Origin: Candidatus Micropelagos thuwalensis
GTDB taxonomy: Bacteria; Pseudomonadota; Alphaproteobacteria; RS24
DNA length: 64,000 bases
Direction of reading: 5' to 3'
Assembly (NCBI RefSeq): GCF_000469155.1
Contig: NZ_AWXE01000004.1
Coordinates: forward strand, 310,001 to 374,000
The position numbers were made by a program, and so were the translations under genes. Under the pieces are notes generated by a model. The model did not search any database. It was not told the DNA's origin and was given only the letters and a program-made list of their open reading frames with translations. Below, piece after piece: positions 1 to 9,155 of this stretch; position 1 is the stretch's first letter; each line of letters begins with the position of its first letter.

Positions 1-648
1 GACCTGTTGCATCAACAACTGCAAACCCCCAGACCGGATTATGGCTGGTTATCCGAAGAAACCCCCGATGCGCGGCACAGACTTTCATGTGCGCGTGTTT
101 GGGTTGTCGATCCGATTGATGGCACAAAAGCCTTTATTCAAGGTAAACCGGAATTCACTATTTCGGTGGCTCTGGTCGAAAATCGCCGGCCCATTGGCGC
201 GGTTGTCCATAATCCCGCAAAACAAGAGTTTTACTCTGCCATGTTGGGCATGGGCGCAAAATGCAATGATAAACCAGTCCGAATTACCGCACGTCAGACT
301 CTCGAAAACAGCCGTATTTGCGGTTATGAAAAAATGTTTGCCTATGAAGGCTGGGCGCATTTATGGCCACAATTAACTGTTGAGAACAGAAATTCCGTTG
401 CTTATCGTCTTGCGCTGGTGGCAGGGGGACAGTTTGATGCGACCCTCATCATGAATGCCAAAAATGATTGGGATATTGCCGCCGGTGATCTTCTTGTCCA
501 TGAGGCAGGCGGTGTGGTTTGCGGATTAGACTTTAAAAAACTGACCTATAATAATAAAGCCACCCGTCATAGCGGGTTGATGGCAGGGTCTGACATATTA
601 ATGTCAGAATTTGCAACACGCATTGAGCATATTAAGCACAAACTATGA
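1..648 (+). CDS. inositol monophosphatase-family phosphatase (5' end outside window)
   Basis: The reading frame is open to the first base, so the N-terminus lies upstream of the window. The remaining ~215 residues carry the metal-binding signatures of the inositol monophosphatase/CysQ superfamily: SEE near the start, then WVVDPIDGTKAF, and WDIAAGDLLVHEAGG towards the C-terminus. Such enzymes are Mg2+-dependent phosphatases acting on 3'-phosphoadenosine phosphate, inositol phosphate or histidinol phosphate. The fragment does not decide the substrate. The PEFTISVAL stretch resembles CysQ-type members more than classical inositol phosphatases. It lies 46 bp before an MsbA-type exporter gene on the same strand. 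Confidence 0.85.
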   Translation, partial: DLLHQQLQTPRPDYGWLSEETPDARHRLSCARVWVVDPIDGTKAFIQGKPEFTISVALVENRRPIGAVVHNPAKQEFYSAMLGMGAKCNDKPVRITARQTLENSRICGYEKMFAYEGWAHLWPQLTVENRNSVAYRLALVAGGQFDATLIMNAKNDWDIAAGDLLVHEAGGVVCGLDFKKLTYNNKATRHSGLMAGSDILMSEFATRIEHIKHKL

Positions 649-694
649 TACGCTGTGTGTATGATTAAGCATAAGAATCACCTAGTGAATTTAA

Positions 695-2467
695 ATGTCT
701 GAAGACACAAATCAAACACCGTATCGGTCAAAAACGCTCGCAGTCAGCAAGCGAACGTTTTCCGTTTACATCAAGCCGTTTCTAGGGCTGATACTGTTGG
801 GCATTTTTGCAAATTTGATCATCGCAGGCGCATCAGGTGCGCTTCCCTGGTTTATTCAGCAGGCTGTAGACTCGGTCTTTGTTAATGGTGACAGAACCAT
901 GCTCTTGATAATCCCGCTAGGCGTGGTCTTCATGTCAATTATAAGAGGCGGCGCAACATATATTTCGAATATCATCCTAATTTTTGTCGGGCAAAAAATC
1001 ACTGCACGGCTTCAACATGAAATATATGAAAACATTATCAAGGCTGATTTGGAAACACTTGGCGACTCGCATACCGGGAATTATATCGCCATATTTTTGA
1101 ATGATGCAAAAATCATGGCGAATACTCTAAACCAGACCTTGATTAATTTGTTCAGGCACTTTTTTACTTTGATTGTCCTCACCGGTATGATGTTTAACCT
1201 AAATTGGAAGCTTGCAAGTATTTATGTCATCATTGTTATGCCGGCGGGTATTTTGTCTATGCGGCGGCTCGGCAAGGTTACCCGTAAAGCTTCTCATCAA
1301 GGCCTGACAGAAACCGGTCTTCTCTCAAGACTCATTTCAGAAACCATCAAAGGGATTAGGGTTGTTAAGGCTTATTCGGGTGAAAATCTGGAAAGCAAAA
1401 ATGCCGACAGAGTGATTAACCGCGTACTGGAATTCACCATGCGTTCGGTGCGTGCCAAATCCGCATCCAGCCCTATTGTTGAGGCCTTAGCGGGTATTGC
1501 TGTTGCTGGCATCATCTTCTGGGGGGGGAGCCAGAGCTTTGAGGGAAATTTGACTGCAGGTGAATTTATGGGCTTCATCTCGGCACTTCTCCTTGCTTAC
1601 CAACCGCTTAGATCCGTAGCCAATTTACCCGTGGTTTTGCAAGAAGGCGTAGCTGCTGGCCTGAGGGTGTTCGATATTATCGATAAACCTGTAGAAATAA
1701 AAAATAAGCCAAATGCCTCTGAACTCAGCGTTTCTAAAGGCAGCATTGAGTTTAAAAATGTCTCCTTTGCTTATGGTAATCGTTCAATGTCTGCGCTTGA
1801 CGATATTTCCATTAACATCGCCCCCGGAGAGACGATTGCTTTTGTTGGCCCGTCAGGGGCAGGTAAGTCAACTTTGTTAAATCTGGTTTTACGTTTTTAT
1901 GATCCGGTCTCCGGGTCTGTAGAGATAGACAGTCAGGACATTCAAAATGTCACCATTGAAAGCCTAAGGGCATCAACAGCACTCGTCACACAAGAACCGT
2001 TCTTATTTGATGACACAATCGCCGCCAATATTTCTTATGGTAAAAATAATGTCTCACAAAAGGACATAGAAGAGGCCGCCAAAAGTGCTGCAGCACATGA
2101 TTTTATTTCTGCTTTACCCGAAAGGTACAACACAAGATGCGGTGAAGGCGGTATGCAGTTGTCCGGCGGTCAGCGTCAACGTATCGCAATTGCTCGCGCT
2201 ATACTGAAGGATGCGCCAATTCTATTGCTGGATGAAGCCACCTCGGCATTGGACAATAAGGCTGAGCAGGAAGTTCAAAAGGCACTCACATATTTGATGC
2301 AGGACAGAACGTCTCTCGTCGTAGCCCATCGATTATCAACCATTATGAATGCCAATAAAATATATGTGATTAATCAGGGTAAGGTAGTCCAGTCCGGTAC
2401 GCATGAAGAGTTATTTAAGGAAAAAGGTCTGTACGCCGAGCTTTATAAGGCACAATTTGAGGATTAG
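695..2467 (+). CDS. MsbA-type lipid/LPS ABC exporter, fused permease and ATPase
   Basis: A 590-residue half-transporter. Residues ~25-330 form a six-helix ABC exporter membrane domain, followed by a nucleotide-binding domain with Walker A GPSGAGKST (385-393), signature LSGGQRQR (from 489), Walker B ILLLDEA (509-515) and the H-loop VVAHRLS. This layout matches MsbA and related lipid flippases that work as homodimers in the inner membrane. The genes downstream (DUF374 acyltransferase, Kdo transferase, LpxK, LpxL-like) belong to lipid A synthesis, so export of lipid A-core is the likely role. The ATG at 695 lacks a strong Shine-Dalgarno. A more general multidrug exporter role cannot be excluded from sequence. 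Confidence 0.88.
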   Translation: MSEDTNQTPYRSKTLAVSKRTFSVYIKPFLGLILLGIFANLIIAGASGALPWFIQQAVDSVFVNGDRTMLLIIPLGVVFMSIIRGGATYISNIILIFVGQKITARLQHEIYENIIKADLETLGDSHTGNYIAIFLNDAKIMANTLNQTLINLFRHFFTLIVLTGMMFNLNWKLASIYVIIVMPAGILSMRRLGKVTRKASHQGLTETGLLSRLISETIKGIRVVKAYSGENLESKNADRVINRVLEFTMRSVRAKSASSPIVEALAGIAVAGIIFWGGSQSFEGNLTAGEFMGFISALLLAYQPLRSVANLPVVLQEGVAAGLRVFDIIDKPVEIKNKPNASELSVSKGSIEFKNVSFAYGNRSMSALDDISINIAPGETIAFVGPSGAGKSTLLNLVLRFYDPVSGSVEIDSQDIQNVTIESLRASTALVTQEPFLFDDTIAANISYGKNNVSQKDIEEAAKSAAAHDFISALPERYNTRCGEGGMQLSGGQRQRIAIARAILKDAPILLLDEATSALDNKAEQEVQKALTYLMQDRTSLVVAHRLSTIMNANKIYVINQGKVVQSGTHEELFKEKGLYAELYKAQFED

Positions 2468-2533
2468 TAAAACGGGAGAGTCCAAATCGAAAAAATCCCG
2501 ATTGAGCAAGTTTGTGTAAACTCAAGGTAAAAA

Positions 2534-3244
2534 ATGAAACAAACGATAAAAACGATTTTGCGAAGCACCCCAGTGCTTTATTTACTAGCAACCCTGCTCA
2601 AAATATGGGTAGGTTTTATATATTTATCATGCCGTAAGACCATCATCGGTCAACAACATGCCAACACCCTACAAAACATCAACGATACCTTTATCATCAC
2701 CATTTGGCATCGAAGCCTGCTCCTAGCGCCTAAGACCTTACTTAAATCAAAATCATATGCCAGTCTCAGTTCTAATCATGCAGACGGTAAAATAGGTGTT
2801 ATTTATGCAAAATTAACCGGTGTCACCCCTATTACGGGTTCTGGAACCGGCACAGCATCCAAAAGACCAGTTAAGGATAAAAAAGGTGCCGCTGCCTTGA
2901 GAACAATTTTACGCTATCTGGAAAACAATAAATCCGTCTGGTTAACTGCCGACATTCCACCTGGTCCAATCTTCGAGTGTGGTCGTGGCATTATTGCTAT
3001 GGCGCAGTTGAGTCAAAAACCAATATTGGCCACAGCCATTCGCACAAAGAATGAGATTATAATCGAAAAAGCCTGGGATAAACTCATTATCCCCAAGCCT
3101 TTTGGTAAAATGGTTATCGCTTATGGTGAACCTCTATGGGTGCCGAGGGATGCGGATAAATCGACGCTTGAGGCTTGTAGACTCCAATTGGAAAAAAACC
3201 TCAATGAACTTAATGAAAAAGCTGAAAATCTGTTAAAAGGCTAA
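2534..3244 (+). CDS. DUF374 lysophospholipid acyltransferase-like protein
   Basis: A 236-residue protein of the DUF374 family, with an N-terminal hydrophobic segment (about 12-33) suggesting inner-membrane attachment. Family landmarks are TIWHRS (~56-61), SSNHADGKIG and the PPGP/GIIAMAQLSQKPI block that corresponds to the family's DGPRGP...GI(V/I)ALA region. Members sit next to kdtA/waaA in many alphaproteobacteria and are thought to transfer acyl chains in envelope lipid synthesis, though the substrate is poorly defined. Two motifs are divergent: the RGG-type loop reads GTGTASKRP, and DGPRGP reads DIPPGP. The stop codon lies 2 bp before waaA, so the two genes are probably translationally linked. 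Confidence 0.8.
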   Translation: MKQTIKTILRSTPVLYLLATLLKIWVGFIYLSCRKTIIGQQHANTLQNINDTFIITIWHRSLLLAPKTLLKSKSYASLSSNHADGKIGVIYAKLTGVTPITGSGTGTASKRPVKDKKGAAALRTILRYLENNKSVWLTADIPPGPIFECGRGIIAMAQLSQKPILATAIRTKNEIIIEKAWDKLIIPKPFGKMVIAYGEPLWVPRDADKSTLEACRLQLEKNLNELNEKAENLLKG

Positions 3245-3246
3245 TT

Positions 3247-4527
3247 ATGCCTTTGGTGTTATATATTTATCGAGTCGTGACTTGGCTCATTGGTCCGCTG
3301 ACTAGCATTTTGTTTCGATTGCGAAAAAGAATGGGGCGGGAAGATGGCTTCCGAAAGTTTGAACGGCGAGGATTTGCGGGTATGGCGCGCCCAAAAGGTT
3401 TGCTGGTATGGGTGCATGTTGCCAGTGTCGGTGAAATGGTGGCCGTTCTCCCGTTAATTCGTAAACTACTGGAGAATTTTCCAGCAGTACAAACCTTATT
3501 AACAAGCGGGACGGTCACTTCAGCCAAAATTGCAAATGACAATCCCCATGAAAGAATTATTCACCAATATGTCCCAATGGATCATCCCGGGTTTGCCAAG
3601 CGATTTGTGAAGCATTGGCGTCCCGATATTGGCCTATTTGTAGAGTCTGAAATTTGGCCAAATTTGATGTATCAGGCTGAGCAAAATAATGTTCCATTAT
3701 TCCTGATTAATGCACGGATGTCGCAAAATTCATTTAAGAACTGGAAGCGGTTTCCCAATAGTGTCCGCCATTTGCTCAATCAATTCGACCTTATCCTCGC
3801 GCAGGACAACTATTCTTGTGTACGTTATGAAATGCTGGGGGCACGACGCATCATATCGGCAGGCAATCTTAAATATGACACCCCCCCTCTACCTCATAAC
3901 GCCGCTGAGCTTCAAAAACTCAGACAAGCTATAGGTAGCCGCCCTATCTGGCTTGCTGCCAGCACCCATGAAGGCGAAGAACTCATGATCGCTGAAACGC
4001 ATAAAAACCTCAAACTTAAGCATCCGGGATTGCTGAGTATTATCGCGCCACGCCACCCACAAAGAGGGGATAGTCTTGTCAAACAACTCAATGAGATGGA
4101 TTTAACCATTGTGCAGCGAAGTCAAACTCAAGCCATCAACAAAGAAACCGATATCTATCTGGCGGACACAATTGGCGAAATGGGACTTTTTTACAGGCTG
4201 AGTGATATCGCTTTTATTGGTGGGACTATCACCCCCAGAGGCGGGCAAAATCCTCTGGAAGCTGCAAGGCTGGATACAGCTATTTTTTACGGGCCATCGA
4301 ATCAAAATTTTTCTGAAATGTTTTCACTCATAAGGGAAGTGGATGCCGGGCGGGAAATCATCACACAAGATGATATGACCGATATGGTTGATCTGCTTTT
4401 ATCTGACCCCGACTTTAGAAAAAAACTCAGAACCAATGCCCTTCAATTGATTGATAAAAATGCCGGCGCAACAGATGAAACACTGTCCGCTATCTCACCG
4501 TTTTTAGAGAAACCAACACCAAGATAG
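3247..4527 (+). CDS. waaA: 3-deoxy-D-manno-octulosonic acid (Kdo) transferase
   Basis: A 426-residue GT-B glycosyltransferase that adds Kdo residues from CMP-Kdo to lipid IVA at the cytoplasmic face of the inner membrane. An N-terminal anchor helix (about 5-22) is followed by the Glycos_transf_N domain with WVHVASVGE; Glu63 corresponds to the catalytic base described for WaaA enzymes. Further family marks are LLTSGTVTSA, ESEIWPNL and NARMS. The C-terminal half contains GGTITPRGGQNPLEAA, the nucleotide-sugar-binding region. Length fits the family (about 420). It follows the DUF374 gene after 2 bp and precedes lpxK after 8 bp, so all are likely on one mRNA. Confidence 0.95.
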   Translation: MPLVLYIYRVVTWLIGPLTSILFRLRKRMGREDGFRKFERRGFAGMARPKGLLVWVHVASVGEMVAVLPLIRKLLENFPAVQTLLTSGTVTSAKIANDNPHERIIHQYVPMDHPGFAKRFVKHWRPDIGLFVESEIWPNLMYQAEQNNVPLFLINARMSQNSFKNWKRFPNSVRHLLNQFDLILAQDNYSCVRYEMLGARRIISAGNLKYDTPPLPHNAAELQKLRQAIGSRPIWLAASTHEGEELMIAETHKNLKLKHPGLLSIIAPRHPQRGDSLVKQLNEMDLTIVQRSQTQAINKETDIYLADTIGEMGLFYRLSDIAFIGGTITPRGGQNPLEAARLDTAIFYGPSNQNFSEMFSLIREVDAGREIITQDDMTDMVDLLLSDPDFRKKLRTNALQLIDKNAGATDETLSAISPFLEKPTPR

Positions 4528-4535
4528 GATGAAAT

Positions 4536-5603
4536 ATGCGCAATCCTAAATTTTGGCAGCTTCCCTCGGAAAAAAATCACCCGGCTAAAATCACACTCCA
4601 ACCAGTGGGGTTTCTGTATAGTCAAATCGTTAAACTGAGATTGAAATTTTCCCATTCCGAACATATCGGGAAACCTGTTATTTGCGTCGGTAACTTTACC
4701 GTGGGTGGGAGCGGGAAGACGCCCGTCACACTCAAGCTTGCAGAACACCTTGCGTCAATGGGCGAACAGCCATCTATTCTATCAAAAGGCTATGGTGGCA
4801 ATAACAGACAGGCGCTTAAAGTTGACCCAAAGCTGCATCACACCAAATTGACCGGCGATGAACCCTACATGATGGCGCATCAATATCCGGTTTACATCGC
4901 ACCCAAAAGACGTGACGCTGCAAAACTTGCTTTAAAAGATAAGCAAGTCAATCCCACCGTATTGATTATGGATGACGGGATGCAAAGCCCAAACCTTCAC
5001 AAATCACTTACCCTTGCCGTCATAGACCGCCAGGCCGGTTTTGGAAATGGTGCGGTATTCCCTGCGGGTCCGTTACGGGAAAACATAGATGACGCACTCG
5101 CCAGAATTGACGCCATCATCATAAACGGCCCATTTCTCGGACGGCATCGGGCAGATGTGGACGCGGTTATTTCTAAAGCAAGTGAGGTCAATATTCCTGT
5201 GTTTGAAACAGAACTTGTCGCGACCAATGCGCATGCCGAAAAAGTTGTCGCATTTTGCGGCATTGGACGGCCTACAAAATTTTACAGTCAACTTGAACAG
5301 CTAGGATATGATGTTCAATTCAGCCAAGATTTTGATGATCATCATTATTATTCCGAGCAGGACGCCGCAAATTTGCTGGCACTTGCCGAACAATATAACG
5401 CGCAACTCATCACGACCCGTAAAGATGCTGTGAGGTTGGAAGGTTTTGATAAATCCAGTAAACGCTTTAAACTTGCCGAAATATGCAAAACATTGGATGT
5501 TGTAGCCATGTTTTCTGACGACAAAAAATTAGAGCAGTTTCTAATCCGTAAATTATCTGAAGCCAGAAAATCAAAATTATACGCTGCACCCGGAAATAAT
5601 TAA
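4536..5603 (+). CDS. lpxK: tetraacyldisaccharide 4'-kinase
   Basis: LpxK phosphorylates the 4' position of the lipid A disaccharide. The 355-residue product contains the family's P-loop GNFTVGGSGKTP (residues 52-63) and the DDGMQ motif (146-150). Also typical are the segment following GYGG, ITTRKDAVRL near residue 290 and the FPAGPLRE loop. The N-terminal part is membrane-associated in this family. It is the third consecutive lipid A gene here, 8 bp after waaA and 11 bp before an LpxL-like gene. Length and motif order are normal and I see no damage. Confidence 0.95.
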   Translation: MRNPKFWQLPSEKNHPAKITLQPVGFLYSQIVKLRLKFSHSEHIGKPVICVGNFTVGGSGKTPVTLKLAEHLASMGEQPSILSKGYGGNNRQALKVDPKLHHTKLTGDEPYMMAHQYPVYIAPKRRDAAKLALKDKQVNPTVLIMDDGMQSPNLHKSLTLAVIDRQAGFGNGAVFPAGPLRENIDDALARIDAIIINGPFLGRHRADVDAVISKASEVNIPVFETELVATNAHAEKVVAFCGIGRPTKFYSQLEQLGYDVQFSQDFDDHHYYSEQDAANLLALAEQYNAQLITTRKDAVRLEGFDKSSKRFKLAEICKTLDVVAMFSDDKKLEQFLIRKLSEARKSKLYAAPGNN

Positions 5604-5614
5604 TTATAGAAGCG

Positions 5615-6502
5615 ATGGGCACCGCCGTTATGCTGAAAACTTCCAGACATGTAATTGAATTTATTTCCGGAATGGCTTTCATCACGCTGTCTCGACGTAT
5701 GGGATTGGAAAGAAGTAGCCAATTTTTTGGTAATCTGTTTACAAAAATTGGCCCGCGCTTCCCACAGAATAAGATTGCGGTGAGAAATTTGACAGCAGCT
5801 TTTCCAGAAGCCGATGAGGCGGAAATTAAATCTTTAAACATTGAGATGTGGCACAACCTTGGCATGTTTTTCGGAGAATTCAGCAATCTTGATAGATTAC
5901 GTGCCGAAGCTGATACGAGAATAAATATTTCAGGATGGGATCTCACACAAAAGACATTTGATGAAGGTAGGGGGCTGATATTTTTTTCAGGGCATATGGG
6001 AAACTGGGAGGTCATGGCCGCAGCAACTCAAATATTCGATAAGGACGTTATGGGGGTTTACCGGAAAGCGAATAATCCATTTTTTGAAAAATGGATAACC
6101 AAAATACGCAATAAATCAACTGTCACGAAACTCGTTCAAAAAGGCGCTGATGGCGCGAAAAATATCATAAAAACATTGAAAGCAGGAAATACCGTTTGCG
6201 TGTTAAACGACCAGAAAATGAATGACGGGGCTGAACTCAAGTTTTTTAACCGCCGGGCGATGACGGCAACAGCAATCCCTAAAATTGCCAGAAAGTTTAA
6301 TATACCCATGGTTTTTGTAAGTGTTCAAAGGCGAGCAAACAGTCATTTTGACGTGGTTTTTCATCCCCCTTTTCTCCCCGAAACCACAGAGGACGCCCAT
6401 CAGGACATTCTTAACACTGCACAAAAAATGAATGACATATTGGAAGAGGCAATTAGACAGCAGCCCGCCCATTGGCTGTGGCTTCACAATCGCTGGAAAT
6501 AA
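5615..6502 (+). CDS. LpxL/HtrB-family lipid A late acyltransferase
   Basis: A 295-residue member of the LPLAT/HtrB family, which adds secondary acyl chains to Kdo2-lipid IVA from acyl-ACP. The catalytic HX4E motif is present as SGHMGNWE, with His127 and Glu132 counted from the ATG at 5615. Other landmarks are RKANNPFFEKWI, the NDQKMNDG block (family NDQ) and the C-terminal W-x-H-x-RW ending (WLWLHNRWK). A second in-frame ATG at 5630 could be the true start. The operon context (waaA, lpxK) supports lipid A acylation. Which acyl position or chain length it prefers cannot be read from sequence. Confidence 0.9.
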   Translation: MGTAVMLKTSRHVIEFISGMAFITLSRRMGLERSSQFFGNLFTKIGPRFPQNKIAVRNLTAAFPEADEAEIKSLNIEMWHNLGMFFGEFSNLDRLRAEADTRINISGWDLTQKTFDEGRGLIFFSGHMGNWEVMAAATQIFDKDVMGVYRKANNPFFEKWITKIRNKSTVTKLVQKGADGAKNIIKTLKAGNTVCVLNDQKMNDGAELKFFNRRAMTATAIPKIARKFNIPMVFVSVQRRANSHFDVVFHPPFLPETTEDAHQDILNTAQKMNDILEEAIRQQPAHWLWLHNRWK

Positions 6503-7336
6503 TTAATCTTCCTTGCTCACAAGTAAGGCTGGATCCAGCCGCTTGTCGCGCCAATAAACCCGCCAATCTAAATGCGGCCCTGTTGATCGCCCCGCTGACC
6601 CAACACGCCCAATAATTTGCTGAGCGTCTACCTTATCGCCGCTTTTTACATTAATTTGCGATAAATGAAGATAAGCGGAGAGTAACCCCATGCCGTGGTC
6701 AATAAATACCAGCCCACCTTCATAATACATATCCGGTTCAGCCAGTGTGACGGTTCCCGAAGTCATAGCCATAACCGGCGAACCGGCTGGCGCAGCAATA
6801 TCGATCCCATAATGCGGACGCCGAGGTTCACTGTTAAAATATCGCTGACTGCCATAGACACCTGTAATCCGGCCCTTGAGGGGCCAATAAAACTTGCTCC
6901 CAAAAAGGGCTGTTGGCGCGCTGTCACGGCGCGCTTGTTTTTTTTGCTGTCCCTCCAGTCGGATGCGTTTCAGCACAGTTTCGGGCGGTGAAACATATTT
7001 CTGCGCCACACCTTCGACATACTGAATATTATAATCTCTTTTTTCCAGCGGACGGATGATGGCATAGTCCTGCCCATCTATACTGAATTTTAGCGTTGTC
7101 TCTGTTCCCGCATCCCGCCCGTAACCAAAAACAGCAAGCCCTTTATCTGCCGGAACCGGACGACCATCCACATGTACCGAAACCCCTGGTTTTAGTTGTA
7201 ACGCCACCATACCCCCAGGCTTAAAATGACCAGCAACTTTTTCAACAAGTGTTTCGGGGAAATCCACCTGCTCCAGAGGAGCGAGGGATAAAAGACCGCT
7301 AAAAAGGATGCTGCTGAGCAGAGGAGTTGGTATCAT
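6503..7336 (-). CDS. M23 (LytM-type) peptidoglycan endopeptidase, exported
   Basis: A 277-residue protein with an N-terminal signal peptide (hydrophobic to about residue 18), an uncharacterised ~120-residue N-terminal domain and a C-terminal LytM/M23 domain. The zinc site has HYGID (His and Asp ligands), HLS and GPHLDW. In the last motif the usual HxH is HxD: His255 is retained but the third metal ligand is Asp257. Such enzymes cleave peptide cross-links in peptidoglycan or act as amidase activators. The start codon overlaps the stop of the DUF2093 gene by 4 bp. The gene ends directly against the convergent LpxL-like gene with no spacer. Confidence 0.88.
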   Translation of the reverse strand: MIPTPLLSSILFSGLLSLAPLEQVDFPETLVEKVAGHFKPGGMVALQLKPGVSVHVDGRPVPADKGLAVFGYGRDAGTETTLKFSIDGQDYAIIRPLEKRDYNIQYVEGVAQKYVSPPETVLKRIRLEGQQKKQARRDSAPTALFGSKFYWPLKGRITGVYGSQRYFNSEPRRPHYGIDIAAPAGSPVMAMTSGTVTLAEPDMYYEGGLVFIDHGMGLLSAYLHLSQINVKSGDKVDAQQIIGRVGSAGRSTGPHLDWRVYWRDKRLDPALLVSKED

Positions 7337-7551
7337 GTGTCGGGAAGTTGTCTTTGCTGCTCGGCCTGAAGCGAGGCAGCAGCATCAATATAAGGTTCTT
7401 GCAAATCTACATTCCAATAGCGCAACATCTCCATCAAAATCGGCTTGCCGGTTACCGCACAAAAAACATGCGTACCGGGGATTTCGATTATAAAGTCGCC
7501 ATCAAGATATTTTACTTTCGCTTCTGCGCCTAGATTTACCAAATCACTCAT
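7333..7551 (-). CDS. DUF2093 family protein
   Basis: A 72-residue protein matching the small alphaproteobacterial DUF2093 family, recognised by KVKYLDGDF, an xPGTHVFCAVTGKPI segment and LRYWNVDLQEPY. The function of the family is unknown. The single Cys and Gly-rich turn may form a small beta fold, but I cannot assign a ligand. It overlaps xseA upstream by 4 bp and the M23 gene downstream by 4 bp (both ATGA junctions), which marks a tightly coupled three-gene operon. Co-occurrence with xseA is common in the class and supports the call despite the short length. Confidence 0.8.
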   Translation of the reverse strand: MSDLVNLGAEAKVKYLDGDFIIEIPGTHVFCAVTGKPILMEMLRYWNVDLQEPYIDAAASLQAEQQRQLPDT

Positions 7552-9026
7552 TCGAATAATTTACCTTGTTGTGAGTTTTTTGTCTCGTTTTTAGTCTTCT
7601 CATTTTTGGACTTAGACGCATGTTTAGGTCTTTTTTTAACAGACTCTTCTGTAGTTGATGTTGTCTCTACCCGTGCGCTAAGTTTTTCACCTTTAGCTAG
7701 ATGAATATCCAGCAAACTGCCTAGCTTGACTTTGGAAGCCTGACGCAACGGAACTCCTTGCGCGTCAAGAACAAGAGCAAATCCGCGCTCAAGCACGGAC
7801 TCATAACTCAGCAAATCTAATTGTTTGCTCACCGCTGCCAGTTTTTGAGCCGCGTCTTTTATCTGTCTATCTCCAGCGAGGGCCGCCCGATGATGGAGAC
7901 CACTAATGCTTTGGCGTGATTGACGAATATGCCCTAGCATAGGTTTGAAAGATAGATCACCGGCTATCCGTTCAAACTGGGCTTGTTGACTCGTAAGATT
8001 CGCAGTGAGGGCGCGCCCAAGTCGGCTCGAAATAGAGTCAAACAACTGACGTGGAATAGCGAGAATATCTTCAAGGCGAGGCATGCCGCGCGACAGCCCA
8101 GTCAAACGGTCTCGACGTATCGTCAGAACAGCATGACTGCTCCGCATCATCCGACGGGTCAAATCCATGAGACCTGCGGTCAAATCTGCCCTTACCGGCA
8201 CGGCCATTTCAGCTGCAGCAGTTGGCGTCGGCGCTCGGATATCAGCAGCAAAATCAATGAGTGTCGTATCCGTTTCATGACCAATGGCGGAAATGATCGG
8301 AATATCCGACTGTGCGACCGTCCGCACCACGATTTCTTCGTTAAACTCCCATAGGTCTTCAAAACTCCCACCCCCGCGCGCAACAATAAGTATATCGGGG
8401 CGCGGTGTTGTCCCACCGGGTTTAATCGCATTAAAACCGGCTATAGCGCGGGAAACCTCCTCGGCACAATTCTCTCCCTGGACCCTTACAGGCCAGACCA
8501 GCACATGACGTGGGAATCTGTCTTCCAGACGATGAATAATATCTCTGATAACCGCCCCGGACGGACTAGTGACAACACCTATTGTCTGAGGCAAAAAGGG
8601 GAGCGTTTTTTTACGGGACGGTTCAAACAAGCCTTCTGTTGTAAGTTTCTTTTTGCGCTCTTCCAACAAGGCCATTAATGCGCCAACCCCTGCAGGTTCC
8701 ATATATTCAATAATCATCTGGTATTTTGACTGACCAGCAAATGTTGTCAGTTTACCAGTGCAAATCACCTCCAGCCCCTGTTCGGGTTGCAAGGGTAGTT
8801 TTTGGGCTGTCCCTTTCCAGATGACTCCGGATAAAACGGCTTTTTCGTCTTTTAAATCCAAATAGAGATGCCCAGAGGCAGGACGGGAGACACGTCCTAG
8901 CTCAGCGCGAACACGAATATGTGCAAACCCGTCTTCAATTTGACGTTTCACCAGTCCAGAAATGTCACTGACGGAAAATTCCTGCACATTTGCATTCCGA
9001 TTATCTGTGTCCTGAAATTGACTCAT
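7548..9026 (-). CDS. xseA: exodeoxyribonuclease VII large subunit
   Basis: XseA is the catalytic large subunit of exonuclease VII, which degrades single-stranded DNA together with XseB. The N-terminal OB-fold (VSDISGLVKRQIE, GHLYLDLKD) is followed by the catalytic domain with ARGGGSFEDLWEFNEE and SAIGHETDTTLIDFAADIRAPTPTAAAE. A coiled-coil region comes after this, and a Lys-rich tail ends the protein. I place the start at ATG 9026 (492 residues) because family N-termini begin just before the OB-fold. An upstream in-frame start at 9068 would add 14 unrelated residues. xseB is not in the window. Confidence 0.94.
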   Translation of the reverse strand: MSQFQDTDNRNANVQEFSVSDISGLVKRQIEDGFAHIRVRAELGRVSRPASGHLYLDLKDEKAVLSGVIWKGTAQKLPLQPEQGLEVICTGKLTTFAGQSKYQMIIEYMEPAGVGALMALLEERKKKLTTEGLFEPSRKKTLPFLPQTIGVVTSPSGAVIRDIIHRLEDRFPRHVLVWPVRVQGENCAEEVSRAIAGFNAIKPGGTTPRPDILIVARGGGSFEDLWEFNEEIVVRTVAQSDIPIISAIGHETDTTLIDFAADIRAPTPTAAAEMAVPVRADLTAGLMDLTRRMMRSSHAVLTIRRDRLTGLSRGMPRLEDILAIPRQLFDSISSRLGRALTANLTSQQAQFERIAGDLSFKPMLGHIRQSRQSISGLHHRAALAGDRQIKDAAQKLAAVSKQLDLLSYESVLERGFALVLDAQGVPLRQASKVKLGSLLDIHLAKGEKLSARVETTSTTEESVKKRPKHASKSKNEKTKNETKNSQQGKLFE

Positions 9027-9155
9027 TAGATTTATTACTGCTATCCACTGATATGTGCGGCGGCACACCCGAACATTCAGACATGTCCCGCAAAATTTGA
9101 TAGTGTGATTTTACCTTTAAATCCTAAACGATACTATCCCAAACAGGTTGAACAC

